This document shows, one piece after another, positions 8,593 through 18,130 of a stretch of DNA of 55,210 nt. Below the pieces are notes generated by a model. It was not told the origin of the DNA. It was given only the letters and a program-made list of their open reading frames with translations, and did no database searches. The position numbers and the translations under genes were made by a program. Source of the DNA: an uncultured Methylococcales bacterium (lineage in GTDB: Bacteria; Pseudomonadota; Gammaproteobacteria; Methylococcales; Methylomonadaceae); contig CAJVZC010000006.1 of the NCBI GenBank assembly GCA_913019935.1, positions 1 through 55,210 of the forward strand. The letters are read 5' to 3'. Position 1 is the first letter of the stretch. Each line of letters starts with the position of its first letter.

Positions 8593-10737
8593 TTAGCGCG
8601 CATTAATAACTGCCTTTTTACGTCTGCGATAGATCACCACCGCAGGCCAAAGTAGAATACTACCGACCCCAATCAAAAGCACCATAGGCCACCATAAAGG
8701 TCTATTCCATAGTTGACGTTGCCGAGCACGATAGTCACTATCAATACGCGTATATTTCAACTTATTATTAGCCATAAGATTTGGCTTAAGATTTTGATAC
8801 CATTTATGAATAAGCGAATAACTTTTAGGATAAAACCCTAAAACCCAAGGAGCATCATAGCGAATGATTTCCTGCAATTGATGAATTTTTTCTAATCGAG
8901 CCGGACCATTAGCCAAATTACGCATTTCTTCAAAGAGTCGGTCATACACAACATTTTGATAATTAGCTGCATTTTCACCCCCTGTTTTAATTTTTGAATG
9001 CGGTCCATATAACAGAAAGAAAAAGTTTTCTGGATCTGGATAATCCGCATTCCAACCCCATAAAAATAATTGCGCATTACCCGAACGAATTTTCTGTTGA
9101 AACCTATTATAGTCGGTTGCCCGAATGACTAATTGAAGACCTAATTTTGAGAATTGTTTCCGATACCAATTCAACCGCGCTCTATCATCAGGGCCACTCG
9201 CTGCCGTATCCAAATAAAGCACTAACGCCTCTTGAGTAGAGGGGTCAATGCCACCTTTAAAACCCGCCTCACTTAACAACCGCTTAGCGGTAGCCATTGA
9301 CTTACGATGATAACCGTCATGCCAATCATAAACATAGGGATTTAGCCCCTGTGCACCGGGCTCATAACCAAATATTCCCGGGGGCAATAAACCTTGCGCG
9401 GGCACACCTCGACCATTCATAAAAATGGCTATATATTCTTCGTAATCAATAATAATCGAAATCGCTTGTCTTAATTTTCTTGCCTGATCCGACCTGCCAC
9501 CGACAACGCTATCAATCATGTTAAACCCGAGATACGAAATCGAAGTCGTGACTGCCGTTTGTAATCGAATTTCTTTTTCCTGTAATGCTGGAGTTAGCGC
9601 AGCTTTCCCGTCACCCATAAACTGAATGGCTTGATCAAAACTATCCGATGCGACCCCCGAAGCGTCATAGTAGCCTTGCAAAAACTTATTCCAATAAGGA
9701 ATGGTTTCTTTCTCTAAAACATAAATCACCTTGTCAATGAAAGGTAATGATTTTCCTGCATCGGCCAACAACCCCGACTCAAAATCACCTGGCTCACCAG
9801 AATTCGGGTAGCGCTCCAAATGAAAATATGGGTTCTTCGATAAAACCATTTGTCGATTAGGGTTATTCTCCGACAACATATAAGCGCCTGAGCCTATTGG
9901 AAACCAATCTAATGAAATATTTTTGTCGGCTAAGCCATCTTGCCCATAAAAAACATCAGCCTCCCAAGGCATCGGTGAGAAAAAAGGCATCGATAACCAA
10001 AAAATAAATTGCGGATACTTACCATAAATACGAACCCGAAAGTGATACTTATCAATCACTTCCACACCAGAAATATTTTGCGCCCTAAATACAATCGGAT
10101 CTTGTATTTTTCCAATCTTAGAGAATTCTTTTAAACCAACAATATACTCCTTCATCAATTCTGCAATAGGCGAGTGTATTTTTGGATGAACTAAGCGCTT
10201 AATCTGATAAACGTAATCTTCTGCAACCACTTCTCGCGTTCCGCTGTGCTCAAAATCCGTAATGGTAGCAATATCAATGAGGTCTTCTACTTGTAGATTA
10301 TGATAAAAATAATCCTTACCTTTTGCTAAAGCCGGGTGTGGTTGAAAACGAATACCAGGCTTAATTTCAATCATATAATCTGTAAAACGGACTTTTTCAG
10401 GCTCCACATGGGTTTTTATCAATACACCCGATTGATCCTCAATGAGATAGGTTATTTCCGGCATTTTTGCCGCCGTCAAAGGGACTAATTGATACGGCCT
10501 TTTTAAATAATGATACTGAAGTAGCGGTTCATAAATTTGTCCAATAATTGCATACTCATTAGAGCTATAGGAAACCGCAGGATCCAAATGCTTGGGACGC
10601 TCCGAGAAAGAACTGTATAAAATGGACTGCTTATCTTCTTTTGCTGGATAAGGATTATTTAACATAGCGTCATTACAACTGCTAAGTAACAGGCAATGAA
10701 TTAATAGCAACCAACGCTTACAACTAACACTAAACAT
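8593..10737 (-). CDS. yejA: Peptide-type substrate-binding lipoprotein with an additional C-terminal membrane helix
   Basis: Family 5 extracellular solute-binding protein (oligopeptide/dipeptide-binding class; YejA/NppA type) that should present peptides to the YejBE-like permeases. The N-terminus is a lipoprotein signal with the acceptor Cys at residue 21 (LLLSSC). Family stretches include SYSSNEYAIIGQIYEPLL and the C-lobe LFLWGWNADYPDPENF and LYGPHS. At 714 residues it is longer than YejA (about 600). The last 36 residues contain a hydrophobic helix (about 683-704) followed by a basic YRRRKK tail, which looks like a C-terminal membrane anchor. A binding protein anchored at both ends is unusual. 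It is divergent from fabI. The substrate cannot be read from the sequence. Confidence 0.85.
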   Translation of the reverse strand: MFSVSCKRWLLLIHCLLLSSCNDAMLNNPYPAKEDKQSILYSSFSERPKHLDPAVSYSSNEYAIIGQIYEPLLQYHYLKRPYQLVPLTAAKMPEITYLIEDQSGVLIKTHVEPEKVRFTDYMIEIKPGIRFQPHPALAKGKDYFYHNLQVEDLIDIATITDFEHSGTREVVAEDYVYQIKRLVHPKIHSPIAELMKEYIVGLKEFSKIGKIQDPIVFRAQNISGVEVIDKYHFRVRIYGKYPQFIFWLSMPFFSPMPWEADVFYGQDGLADKNISLDWFPIGSGAYMLSENNPNRQMVLSKNPYFHLERYPNSGEPGDFESGLLADAGKSLPFIDKVIYVLEKETIPYWNKFLQGYYDASGVASDSFDQAIQFMGDGKAALTPALQEKEIRLQTAVTTSISYLGFNMIDSVVGGRSDQARKLRQAISIIIDYEEYIAIFMNGRGVPAQGLLPPGIFGYEPGAQGLNPYVYDWHDGYHRKSMATAKRLLSEAGFKGGIDPSTQEALVLYLDTAASGPDDRARLNWYRKQFSKLGLQLVIRATDYNRFQQKIRSGNAQLFLWGWNADYPDPENFFFLLYGPHSKIKTGGENAANYQNVVYDRLFEEMRNLANGPARLEKIHQLQEIIRYDAPWVLGFYPKSYSLIHKWYQNLKPNLMANNKLKYTRIDSDYRARQRQLWNRPLWWPMVLLIGVGSILLWPAVVIYRRRKKAVINAR

Positions 10738-10762
10738 TAAACAGTCATTTCCTTAAATTTAC

Positions 10763-10791
10763 TGGACAACGATAAACAGCTCATAGATACT
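10763..10791 (+). promoter_or_regulatory. Candidate sigma-70 promoter for fabI
   Basis: TGGACA (10763-10768), a 17-bp spacer and GATACT (10786-10791) lie upstream of the fabI start with room for a leader of about 30 nt. The match to consensus is 5/6 and 4/6. Read by eye only. Confidence 0.4.
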
Positions 10792-10828
10792 TAATATATT
10801 CTATCAATAATTTTAACAGGAGATGATA

Positions 10829-11617
10829 ATGGGTTTTTTGCAGGGCAAGCGCATTTTAATTGTTGGCCTAGCCAGCAACCGTTCAATCGCCTGGGGTATC
10901 GCTCAGGCAATGCACAGGGAAGGCGCTGATTTAGCGTTTACGTATCAAAATGAAAAATTAAAAGGTCGCGTAGAAAAAATGGCCGCTGAATGTGATTCAA
11001 CTATTACCACTGAATGTGATGTTAGTTCTGATGATCAAATTGATAACGTTTTTGATACTCTAGCACAACATTGGGATGGTTTAGATGGAATTGTTCATTC
11101 TGTTGCTTTTGCCCCTCGAGAAGCCTTAGAAGGCAGTTATGTTGATTCAGTTACACGCGAAAACTTCCGTATTGCTCATGACATTAGTGCCTACAGCTTT
11201 GCCGCACTGGCGAAAGCCGGTAAAGCTATGATGGAAGGCAGAAATGGTTCTTTACTCACATTAAGCTACTTAGGCTCACAAAGGGCGATTCCAAATTACA
11301 ATGTCATGGGTGTTGCAAAAGCCAGCCTAGATGCAAATGTGCGCTATATGGCGGCTTCTTTAGGCCCGGATGGAACACGTGTCAATGCTGTATCCGCCGG
11401 CCCAATTAGAACCCTTGCGGCAGCTGGAATTAATAACTTTAGATCTATGCTTAGTAAAGCTGCCGATACGGCTCCCATGAAGAAGAATGTTTCAATTGAG
11501 GAAGTTGGCAATGCCGCGGCTTTCTTATGCTCAGATCTGGCTTCTGGAATTACCGGAGAAATTCTCTTTGTAGACGCGGGTTATAATATTGCAGGATTAG
11601 CCGCATCCAGTGAATAA
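10829..11617 (+). CDS. fabI: Enoyl-[acyl-carrier-protein] reductase (NADH), FabI
   Basis: Reduces trans-2-enoyl-ACP in the last step of each fatty acid elongation cycle. The protein starts [17 protein letters not shown], nearly the same as E. coli FabI. The ATG at 10829 is preferred over 10823 because the AGGAG at 10818-10822 has the correct 6-nt spacing. The nucleotide-binding and catalytic regions are intact: [21 protein letters not shown] holds the two conserved Tyr residues and the catalytic Lys (Tyr156 and Lys163 in E. coli numbering). Its 262 residues match the family. It lies alone between the importer operon (divergent) and ppiD (convergent), a position conserved in Pseudomonas. Confidence 0.97.
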   Translation: MGFLQGKRILIVGLASNRSIAWGIAQAMHREGADLAFTYQNEKLKGRVEKMAAECDSTITTECDVSSDDQIDNVFDTLAQHWDGLDGIVHSVAFAPREALEGSYVDSVTRENFRIAHDISAYSFAALAKAGKAMMEGRNGSLLTLSYLGSQRAIPNYNVMGVAKASLDANVRYMAASLGPDGTRVNAVSAGPIRTLAAAGINNFRSMLSKAADTAPMKKNVSIEEVGNAAAFLCSDLASGITGEILFVDAGYNIAGLAASSE

Positions 11618-11637
11618 TTAGTTTTTTTAATCCGCAT

Positions 11638-11665
11638 AAAAAAGGGGCTTTAAAGCCCCTTTTTT
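11638..11665. terminator. Bidirectional intrinsic terminator, fabI/ppiD
   Basis: A perfect 28-bp palindrome: six A, GGGGC stem, TTTAAA centre, GCCCC, six T. It supplies a GC-rich hairpin followed by a T-run on either strand and lies between the convergent fabI and ppiD stops. Confidence 0.92.
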
Positions 11666-11687
11666 ACATCCTAAAATTTATCATCCA

Positions 11688-13535
11688 TTAAGGCTCTGAT
11701 ACATTAACTAATGCGTTCGCTTGTAAACTACTTAAAACAGCATCAAAGTCACCATCAGCCAACAACTTACTAATGTTAGTTCGAGCTATACCAAACTCCT
11801 TTTTATTTGCTTTGGCTAATTGTCCTTCCGTGACACTTAATAAATTCACCACGGCCTGTTCACCCGACTCTAAAGCCACTACCATAGTTGTCGGTCGATC
11901 ACTTTTGGGTTTTGCACCGATAAAAATAGCACTGTTAATTTCCCATGGAAAATCAGCGTTATTTCTTTGTATATCATCCGCAACTATAAAAGATAATCCT
12001 TTTTCCTTTGCTAATACGGCCAACGACTGCCCCGATTGAACCCGTGATTTTAATTCCTTAGCCACGGCTAAAGCCTGCTGCTTAGCAGCATCGTTTTTAA
12101 GTCGCTCTTTAATCAAGGAACTTACTTCCAACAAAGGCCTTACTTTTGCTACGCTATGGCTCAAAACCCTTAAAACCACTATCCGGTCTGAACCCAACTC
12201 TATAACTTCACTGTTATTTCCTGCCAACACATCTTCAGAAAAAGCTTTTTCTCGAACCAAGTCTTCTACTGAAATGTCATCATGACCTTGCGTACGAGTA
12301 AAACTCTCGGTCTCTCGAACAGAGACACCAATAGATTCTGCTGCCACTTCTAAATTATCAGGATTCTCAAAACTTATTTCAGCGAGCGTCTCACCTAACT
12401 CATAAAAAATATTTTCCGCTTCTACCTTTTTAAAACCCAGCTCAACAACTTCCTTAACTTCCTCATAGGGCTTAACGACACCGGGTGTTAATTCAGTCAC
12501 TTTAATAATATGATAACCAAATTCAGTTTTCACAGGTTCTGAGACTTCACCTTCTGCCAAACCTAGTGCGACTTCTTCAAAGGCCTCATCCATATCCCCG
12601 GCAACAATCAACCCTAAATCACCGCCTTTACTGGCCGATAATTTATCCGCTGAAAACTCACCGGCTAACGCTTCAAAACCACTGGTTTTTAAACGTGCTT
12701 TGATCTCGGCCGCTTGTACTAAAGCCGTGTCCATGTCTGCTAATAAAATATGACTTATTTTACGACGCTCATCCGTCCTAAAAGCATCTTGTTGCTCTTG
12801 ATAAAATAACTCTAATTGAGCCGGTGACGGATGAATATTTTTCGCTAAATCATCTAATGCTAACTCAATATATTCAATAGAAACTTTAGCCTCAGTACGA
12901 TAACTCTCAGCATTGTCCTGATAGTATTGCTGAATTTCTTCCTCCCCAACTGCTGTAATATCAGTCGGCAAAGGAACGATTACAAAACGTGCAGACCGCG
13001 ATTGATTCTGAATCTTAAAGAACTGCTCAACATCGTAATCGGTAGTAAACCCACTCTCTACAATAGTACGTTGGAATTGCTCCATAATCATTGCTTTCTT
13101 AATTCTTCTGACAAACTCATCAGAAGTCATTTTTTGCTGCGACAATAAATTCTGGTATCGTTCTTTATCAAACTTTCCGTCAGTTTGAAAATACTCAAGC
13201 GTAGCCACAAAATCACGAACTGACTTATCGGTTACTGCAAGCCCCTCATTTTCTACGTACTGTAGCAACACTTCATCTCGAATAAGCTTTTCTAATGCCA
13301 ATTTCTTCAATTGTGCTTCGTCAATATTCATACCCTTAAAACTCTGGCTATGTTGACTATAGGCTCGGTTCACATCACGTTGAAAGAATTCTTTATCGCC
13401 AATAGTTACAACTGGGCTTTCCTCACCTTCTCCCAAATAATTCTGAATGCCCCATAATCCAAATGGAACACAAATCATTAATAAAATCAGCCATGAAAAT
13501 ACACCCTGTGACTTCTCTCTTATTTTTAGCAACAT
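11688..13535 (-). CDS. ppiD: Periplasmic folding chaperone PpiD (SurA-N plus parvulin domain)
   Basis: Inner-membrane-anchored chaperone at the Sec translocon exit that helps newly exported proteins fold. It has 615 residues. One N-terminal anchor helix (about 14-34, FSWLILLMICVPFGLWGI), a SurA-like N-terminal chaperone region to about residue 190, then a parvulin segment (about 255-360) with KISHILLADMD and EFGYHIIKV, and a long C-terminal chaperone domain. Family PpiD parvulin domains are often catalytically weak, so isomerase activity should not be assumed. It is the last gene of the tig-clpP-clpX-lon-hupB-ppiD block but is separated from hupB by two tRNAs and a terminator, so it probably has its own promoter. 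Confidence 0.93.
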   Translation of the reverse strand: MLLKIREKSQGVFSWLILLMICVPFGLWGIQNYLGEGEESPVVTIGDKEFFQRDVNRAYSQHSQSFKGMNIDEAQLKKLALEKLIRDEVLLQYVENEGLAVTDKSVRDFVATLEYFQTDGKFDKERYQNLLSQQKMTSDEFVRRIKKAMIMEQFQRTIVESGFTTDYDVEQFFKIQNQSRSARFVIVPLPTDITAVGEEEIQQYYQDNAESYRTEAKVSIEYIELALDDLAKNIHPSPAQLELFYQEQQDAFRTDERRKISHILLADMDTALVQAAEIKARLKTSGFEALAGEFSADKLSASKGGDLGLIVAGDMDEAFEEVALGLAEGEVSEPVKTEFGYHIIKVTELTPGVVKPYEEVKEVVELGFKKVEAENIFYELGETLAEISFENPDNLEVAAESIGVSVRETESFTRTQGHDDISVEDLVREKAFSEDVLAGNNSEVIELGSDRIVVLRVLSHSVAKVRPLLEVSSLIKERLKNDAAKQQALAVAKELKSRVQSGQSLAVLAKEKGLSFIVADDIQRNNADFPWEINSAIFIGAKPKSDRPTTMVVALESGEQAVVNLLSVTEGQLAKANKKEFGIARTNISKLLADGDFDAVLSSLQANALVNVSEP

Positions 13536-13586
13536 AATGCTTTACCTTGCGCAAACAATTAAAAAAAAATTTATATCGTCAGATAC

Positions 13587-13619
13587 AAAAAAACCCCAGA
13601 CTCTTGAGTCATGGGGTTT
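13587..13619 (-). terminator. Intrinsic terminator after the hupB-tRNA-Val-tRNA-Asp transcript
   Basis: On the minus strand AAACCCCA, a GACTC/GAGTC inner stem and TGGGGTTT form a hairpin followed by a run of seven T. It is placed just after tRNA-Asp and before ppiD. Confidence 0.9.
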
Positions 13620-13628
13620 CCATATACT

Positions 13629-13705
13629 TGGCGGAGCGGACGGGACTCGAACCCGCGACCCCCGGCGTGACAGGCCGGTATTCTAACCAACTGAACTACC
13701 GCTCC
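13629..13705 (-). tRNA. tRNA-Asp (anticodon GTC)
   Basis: A 77-nt cloverleaf: GGAGCGG/CCGCTCC acceptor stem, anticodon loop CTGTCAC, TTCGAGT T-loop, and an encoded CCA end (reverse complement of 13629-13631). It lies 8 bp downstream of tRNA-Val, so the two are processed from one transcript. Confidence 0.98.
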
Positions 13706-13713
13706 AATTCTTT

Positions 13714-13789
13714 TGGTGGGTGCTGAGGGGATCGAACCCCCGACCCTCGCCTTGTAAGGGCGATGCTCTCCCAGCTGAGCTAAGCACCC
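13714..13789 (-). tRNA. tRNA-Val (anticodon TAC)
   Basis: A 76-nt cloverleaf: GGGTGCT/AGCACCC acceptor stem, anticodon loop CTTACAA, TTCGATC T-loop, and encoded CCA. Its 5' end is only 13 bp after the hupB stop codon, so it is almost certainly released from the hupB mRNA by RNase P. Confidence 0.98.
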
Positions 13790-13802
13790 AGAATCAAAGA
13801 AG

Positions 13803-14075
13803 CTATTTTACCGAATCCTTAAGAGATTTTCCAGCTTTAAATGAAGGAATATTTGCTGCTGAAATTGTAATCTCCGCTCCTGTTTGAGGATTACGCCCTT
13901 TTCTTTCTGCACGATGCTTTACCAAGAAAGTACCAAACCCAATAAGCGCTACTGAATCTTCATTCTTTAAAGTCTCAGTCACCACACTAGTGAATGCTTC
14001 TAAGGCTTTTGCTGTATCTGCTTTTGACAAGCCAGACGCATCAGCCATAGATTCAACTAATTCCGATTTATTCAT
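13803..14075 (-). CDS. hupB: DNA-binding protein HU-beta
   Basis: Small histone-like protein that bends and compacts DNA. It has 90 residues, the standard length. It starts [18 protein letters not shown] and shows the family core [21 protein letters not shown], quoted here in pieces as GFGTFLV and [10 protein letters not shown], the latter being the DNA-contacting arm. It is encoded directly downstream of lon, as in many gammaproteobacteria. It has its own promoter in the lon-hupB gap, and the transcript seems to continue into tRNA-Val and tRNA-Asp. Confidence 0.97.
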   Translation of the reverse strand: MNKSELVESMADASGLSKADTAKALEAFTSVVTETLKNEDSVALIGFGTFLVKHRAERKGRNPQTGAEITISAANIPSFKAGKSLKDSVK

Positions 14076-14112
14076 CTACTTTCCCCTTCATTGGAGTTTA
14101 AAATTCAATTTA

Positions 14113-14128
14113 GCTTTAGTGCTAAAGC
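14113..14128. repeat. 16-bp palindrome in the hupB leader
   Basis: GCTTTAG-TG-CTAAAGC, seven paired bases on each side, lies just downstream of the predicted hupB transcription start. It could be an operator half-site pair or an RNA hairpin at the 5' end of the mRNA. Confidence 0.5.
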
Positions 14129-14139
14129 CACTCATGTAG

Positions 14140-14167
14140 TTTATATTGTGGATACTAAAACTGTCTA
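14140..14167 (-). promoter_or_regulatory. Sigma-70-type promoter of hupB
   Basis: On the minus strand TAGACA (14162-14167, 5/6), a 16-bp spacer and TATAAA (14140-14145, 5/6). Predicted start near 14133, giving a leader of about 58 nt before the hupB ATG. Confidence 0.6.
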
Positions 14168-14228
14168 TGTTTTTTCGCTATTTTTTAAGATTCATCTCAA
14201 GCCATACAACATGCCATCAATGCCACAG

Positions 14229-16691
14229 TTAATGAGATGACAACCGACTTGATGACGCTGTCGTTGTTTCCGATTTCTCCGTCGCTTCAGAGTCCTCATC
14301 TAAAAGAGCTGTTGGCTGATATTGTAAGGCACTTTCAAGCACTTCTTCTATCCACCGTACCGGGCGAATCTCTAATTTCTCTAAAACAGCTTCGGGTATT
14401 TCTTTCAAGTCCTTTTCATTTTCCCAAGGAATTAAAATCGTAGTTATCCCACCTCTATGCGCTGCTAATAATTTTTCTTTTAATCCACCAATGGGTAAAA
14501 CTTCACCTCTCAACGTAATTTCACCGGTCATAGCAACATCCGATTTCACAGGTATATTAGTCAATGCGGAGACAATAGCCGTACACATTGCAATACCTGC
14601 ACTTGGGCCATCTTTGGGGGTTGCTCCTTCTGGAACATGAATATGAACATCATGTTTCTGACTGGATTTTTCATCTATCCCTAACAATTTTAACCGGCTC
14701 TGAACAACCGTGCTTGCCACTCGAATAGACTCTTTCATAACCTTCTCAAGGTTACCTGTTGGATCTTTAAAATTCCCTTTACCATTCACTAAGGCCGCTT
14801 CAATGGTCAATAATTCACCACCCACCTCAGTCCAAGCCAAGCCCGTAACCTGTCCAATCCTATTTTCCGCTTCGGCTTGTCCGTAGCGAAATCGCTGAAC
14901 ACCCAGATAAATCTCCAGACTGTCTTTATCTAAGATAATTTTCTTATCATCGTGACACAACAATAATTGCTTGACCACTTTGCGACAAATTTTTGAAATC
15001 TCACGCTCCAACCCTCGCACCCCGGCTTCACGCGTATAAAATCGAATAATATCTCTAACAACTTCTTCAGAAATCTCAATCTCACCTTTATTTAAGCCAT
15101 TATTTTCAATCTGCTTTGGAATCAAATAACGTTTCGCAATATTAGCTTTTTCATCTTCCGTATAACCCGCTAAACGAATAACCTCCATTCTATCTAGCAA
15201 TGCAGATGGAATATTTAAGGTATTTGCTGTCGCCACAAACATGACATCAGACAAATCAAAATCAACCTCGAGATAATGATCAGAAAAAGTATGATTCTGC
15301 TCAGGATCCAAAACCTCCAACATTGCAGAAGCAGGGTCGCCTCTAAAATCCGTAGCCATTTTATCAATTTCATCTAGCAAAAACATCGGATTACGCGTTT
15401 TTACTTTAGATAAATTTTGTAAAATCTTTCCCGGTAAGGAACCAATATACGTTCTCCGATGCCCTCGAATTTCAGCCTCATCTCGAACCCCCCCTAAAGC
15501 CATACGAACATATTTTCTATTCGTGGCTCGTGCTATAGACTGACCCAAAGATGTTTTACCAACACCTGGAGGTCCAACTAAGCATAAAATTGGCCCTTTC
15601 AGTTTTCTTACCCGCTGCTGAACCGCCAAATATTCTAAAATGCGCTCTTTGACCTTTTCTAAGCCAAAATGGTCAGTTTCAAGAACTTCTTCAGCAACCT
15701 TTAAATCATGACGAACTTTGGTTTTCTTTTTCCAAGGAACATTAATCATCCACTCAATATAGTTGCGGACAACGGTTGCCTCTGCGGACATGGGTGACAT
15801 CAATTTTAACTTATTGAGTTCTGACTCAGCTTTAGTCTTGGCTTCTTTAGACATCCCTGACTTTTTAATATTAGCAGCCATCTCTTCTAGCTCATTAGGC
15901 ACATCATCCATCTCGCCTAACTCTTGCTGAATGGCTTTCATTTGCTCATTCAGATAATACTCGCGCTGATTCTTTTCCATCTGCTGCTTAACACGACCGC
16001 GAATCTTTTTTTCCATTTCCAAAAGACCCATTTCACCTTCCATAAGGGTCATCAGATTTTCTAACCGGTCAGCAACTTCAGTAGTTTCTAATATAATTTG
16101 TTTTTCATCTATCTTTAACGCCATATGGGCAGCGATGGTATCACCCAGACGACTGGCATCATCAATACCTGCTAATGAACTTAAAACTTCGGGAGGAATT
16201 TTATTATTCAATTTAACGTACTGATCAAATGAATTTATAACCGCCCGAACTAAAACATCGGCTTCCTCTTCCCTTAAATCAAATGAATCCTCTAGCGTTT
16301 CAACATCGGCAGAATAAAAACTCCCCGTTTCTTTAATTTCTAAAACTCGGCAACGCTCACAACCTTCAACCAGTACTTTCACCGTACCATCCGGTAATTT
16401 AAGCAATTGTAAAATATTTGCTAAGGTCCCAATTTCGTATAAATCTTCTACTAAGGGGTCATCAATTTCCGCTTCTTTCTGTGCAATTAATAAGACTTGT
16501 TTATCTTCTTTCATCGCTACATCAAGCGCATCAATCGATTTTTCTCTCCCCACAAATAAAGGAATAACCATATGCGGATAAACCACAACATCTCGTAATG
16601 GTAATACCGGCACTAAAGCATTCATGGGTAATAAACTCGTTTCATCTGTTTCCATAGTGGAGCCTTCTAATAATTCAGTGACATTACTCAT
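14229..16691 (-). CDS. lon: ATP-dependent protease Lon
   Basis: Soluble hexameric AAA+ serine protease that degrades misfolded and regulatory proteins. The LonN substrate-binding domain covers roughly residues 25-220, followed by a coiled-coil segment. The AAA+ module has Walker A GPPGVGKT (about 373-380) and Walker B FLLDEIDKM. The protease domain has the catalytic Ser in KDGPSAGIAM and the catalytic Lys in PIGGLKEKLLAAHRGG. The ATG at 16691 is chosen because an AGGTG stands 8 nt upstream; an in-frame GTG at 16700 is possible. It lies between clpX and hupB, each on the minus strand, with 150 bp before hupB. Length about 820 residues, slightly longer than E. coli Lon owing to the C-terminal Ser/Thr-rich tail. 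Confidence 0.97.
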   Translation of the reverse strand: MSNVTELLEGSTMETDETSLLPMNALVPVLPLRDVVVYPHMVIPLFVGREKSIDALDVAMKEDKQVLLIAQKEAEIDDPLVEDLYEIGTLANILQLLKLPDGTVKVLVEGCERCRVLEIKETGSFYSADVETLEDSFDLREEEADVLVRAVINSFDQYVKLNNKIPPEVLSSLAGIDDASRLGDTIAAHMALKIDEKQIILETTEVADRLENLMTLMEGEMGLLEMEKKIRGRVKQQMEKNQREYYLNEQMKAIQQELGEMDDVPNELEEMAANIKKSGMSKEAKTKAESELNKLKLMSPMSAEATVVRNYIEWMINVPWKKKTKVRHDLKVAEEVLETDHFGLEKVKERILEYLAVQQRVRKLKGPILCLVGPPGVGKTSLGQSIARATNRKYVRMALGGVRDEAEIRGHRRTYIGSLPGKILQNLSKVKTRNPMFLLDEIDKMATDFRGDPASAMLEVLDPEQNHTFSDHYLEVDFDLSDVMFVATANTLNIPSALLDRMEVIRLAGYTEDEKANIAKRYLIPKQIENNGLNKGEIEISEEVVRDIIRFYTREAGVRGLEREISKICRKVVKQLLLCHDDKKIILDKDSLEIYLGVQRFRYGQAEAENRIGQVTGLAWTEVGGELLTIEAALVNGKGNFKDPTGNLEKVMKESIRVASTVVQSRLKLLGIDEKSSQKHDVHIHVPEGATPKDGPSAGIAMCTAIVSALTNIPVKSDVAMTGEITLRGEVLPIGGLKEKLLAAHRGGITTILIPWENEKDLKEIPEAVLEKLEIRPVRWIEEVLESALQYQPTALLDEDSEATEKSETTTASSSRLSSH

Positions 16692-16776
16692 GCAATGCAC
16701 ACCTACTATGGTGTTAACCTTTAAAATAACAAGTATTGTATAACGTTCTTTTCTAGTACGTTATCAATATAACAAC

Positions 16777-18051
16777 TTATGAGTCTGTGCCAGATGCCAC
16801 TATAGAGTCATTTTCATAAACTAAATATGGCGAGGTTTCCCCCTCAATCACTGAACCATCAACCACAACCTTAGTCACCCCTTCAGATGAGGGTATTTCA
16901 TACATCGTATCCAAAAGAACTGATTCCACAATAGTTCTTAATCCGCGCGCACCGGTTTTTCTTTGTGTGGATTTTTTGGCAATTGCCGATAAAGAATCAT
17001 CCCTAAACTCTAATTCAACACCTTCCATATCGAAAAGTAATTGATATTGTTTCACCAAAGAATTCTTTGGCTCGGTAAGAATTTGAATTAATGCGCTCTC
17101 ATCTAATTCCTCTAATGAAGCCACAATGGGTAATCGACCAATAAATTCTGGAATCAACCCATACTTAATCAAATCTTCAGACTCAACTTTTGCAAAAATC
17201 TCACCGACATTACCACGGTCTTCTTTGCTTTTCACATCGACGGAGAAACCAATCCCGCTTTTCTCAGTACGATCTTGAATCACTTTATCAAGACCTGCAA
17301 AAGCACCGCCCACAATAAACAACATATTACGGGTGTCTACTTGCAAGAATTCTTGTTGAGGATGCTTCCTTCCCCCTTGCGGTGGCACAGAAGCAACAGT
17401 GCCTTCAATTAGTTTTAACAAGGCTTGTTGCACCCCTTCGCCTGAAACATCACGCGTCAATGAAGGATTATCAGATTTTCGAGATATTTTATCTATCTCA
17501 TCAATATAGACAATTCCGGTCCCTGCCTTTTCTACATCATAATCACAATTTTGTAATACCTTTTGAATGATATTTTCGACATCTTCACCTACATAGCCTG
17601 CTTCTGTTAACGTTGTGGCATCTGCGATAGTAAAAGGAACATCCAATAATTTGGCTAACGTTTCAGCCAACAGCGTCTTACCTGACCCTGTTGGACCAAT
17701 CAATAAGATATTACTTTTTGCTAATTCCACATCGCCTTCCTGTGGCTTATTTTTAAGGCGCTTGTAATGATTATAGACAGCAACAGCCAGAATTTTCTTC
17801 GCGCTATTTTGGCCAATCACATACTCATCAAGAACTTGATTGATTTCTTTTGGCGTTGGAAGGTCAGTTCTCTCCGTACCTGCTTCCTCTTGCAACTCTT
17901 CACGAATAATATCATTACAAAGCGCTACACATTCATCACATACGTATACAGACGGGCCTGCTATCAACTTCTTTACTTCATGCTGGCTTTTACCGCAAAA
18001 CGAACAATACAGTAATTTTTCATCCTCTATACTGCGTTTATCATCACTCAT
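16777..18051 (-). CDS. clpX: ATP-dependent Clp protease ATP-binding subunit ClpX
   Basis: Hexameric AAA+ unfoldase that feeds proteins into ClpP. The N-terminal zinc domain is present (CSFCGKSQ ... VCDECVALC, four Cys). Walker A GPTGSGKT, Walker [10 protein letters not shown], the [13 protein letters not shown] region, and the ClpP-docking loop KSGIGF are all visible. The 424-residue length is standard. The start [12 protein letters not shown] is preceded by AGAGG six bases upstream. It lies 79 bp downstream of clpP, probably in one transcript with tig and clpP. Confidence 0.97.
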   Translation of the reverse strand: MSDDKRSIEDEKLLYCSFCGKSQHEVKKLIAGPSVYVCDECVALCNDIIREELQEEAGTERTDLPTPKEINQVLDEYVIGQNSAKKILAVAVYNHYKRLKNKPQEGDVELAKSNILLIGPTGSGKTLLAETLAKLLDVPFTIADATTLTEAGYVGEDVENIIQKVLQNCDYDVEKAGTGIVYIDEIDKISRKSDNPSLTRDVSGEGVQQALLKLIEGTVASVPPQGGRKHPQQEFLQVDTRNMLFIVGGAFAGLDKVIQDRTEKSGIGFSVDVKSKEDRGNVGEIFAKVESEDLIKYGLIPEFIGRLPIVASLEELDESALIQILTEPKNSLVKQYQLLFDMEGVELEFRDDSLSAIAKKSTQRKTGARGLRTIVESVLLDTMYEIPSSEGVTKVVVDGSVIEGETSPYLVYENDSIVASGTDS

Positions 18052-18130
18052 TGAAAACCTCTGAAACCTAATTTATCCGCTTAATCTTGCACTAAATGTT
18101 GATAGACTCAATACAACTTTAAAATACCTA

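Noticed and set aside
13447-13686. An 80-codon plus-strand frame ending ADGTRTRDPRRDRPVF
   Set aside because: It reads through the reverse strand of tRNA-Asp and the ppiD 5' end; this peptide ending is a well-known artefact of translating tRNA genes.
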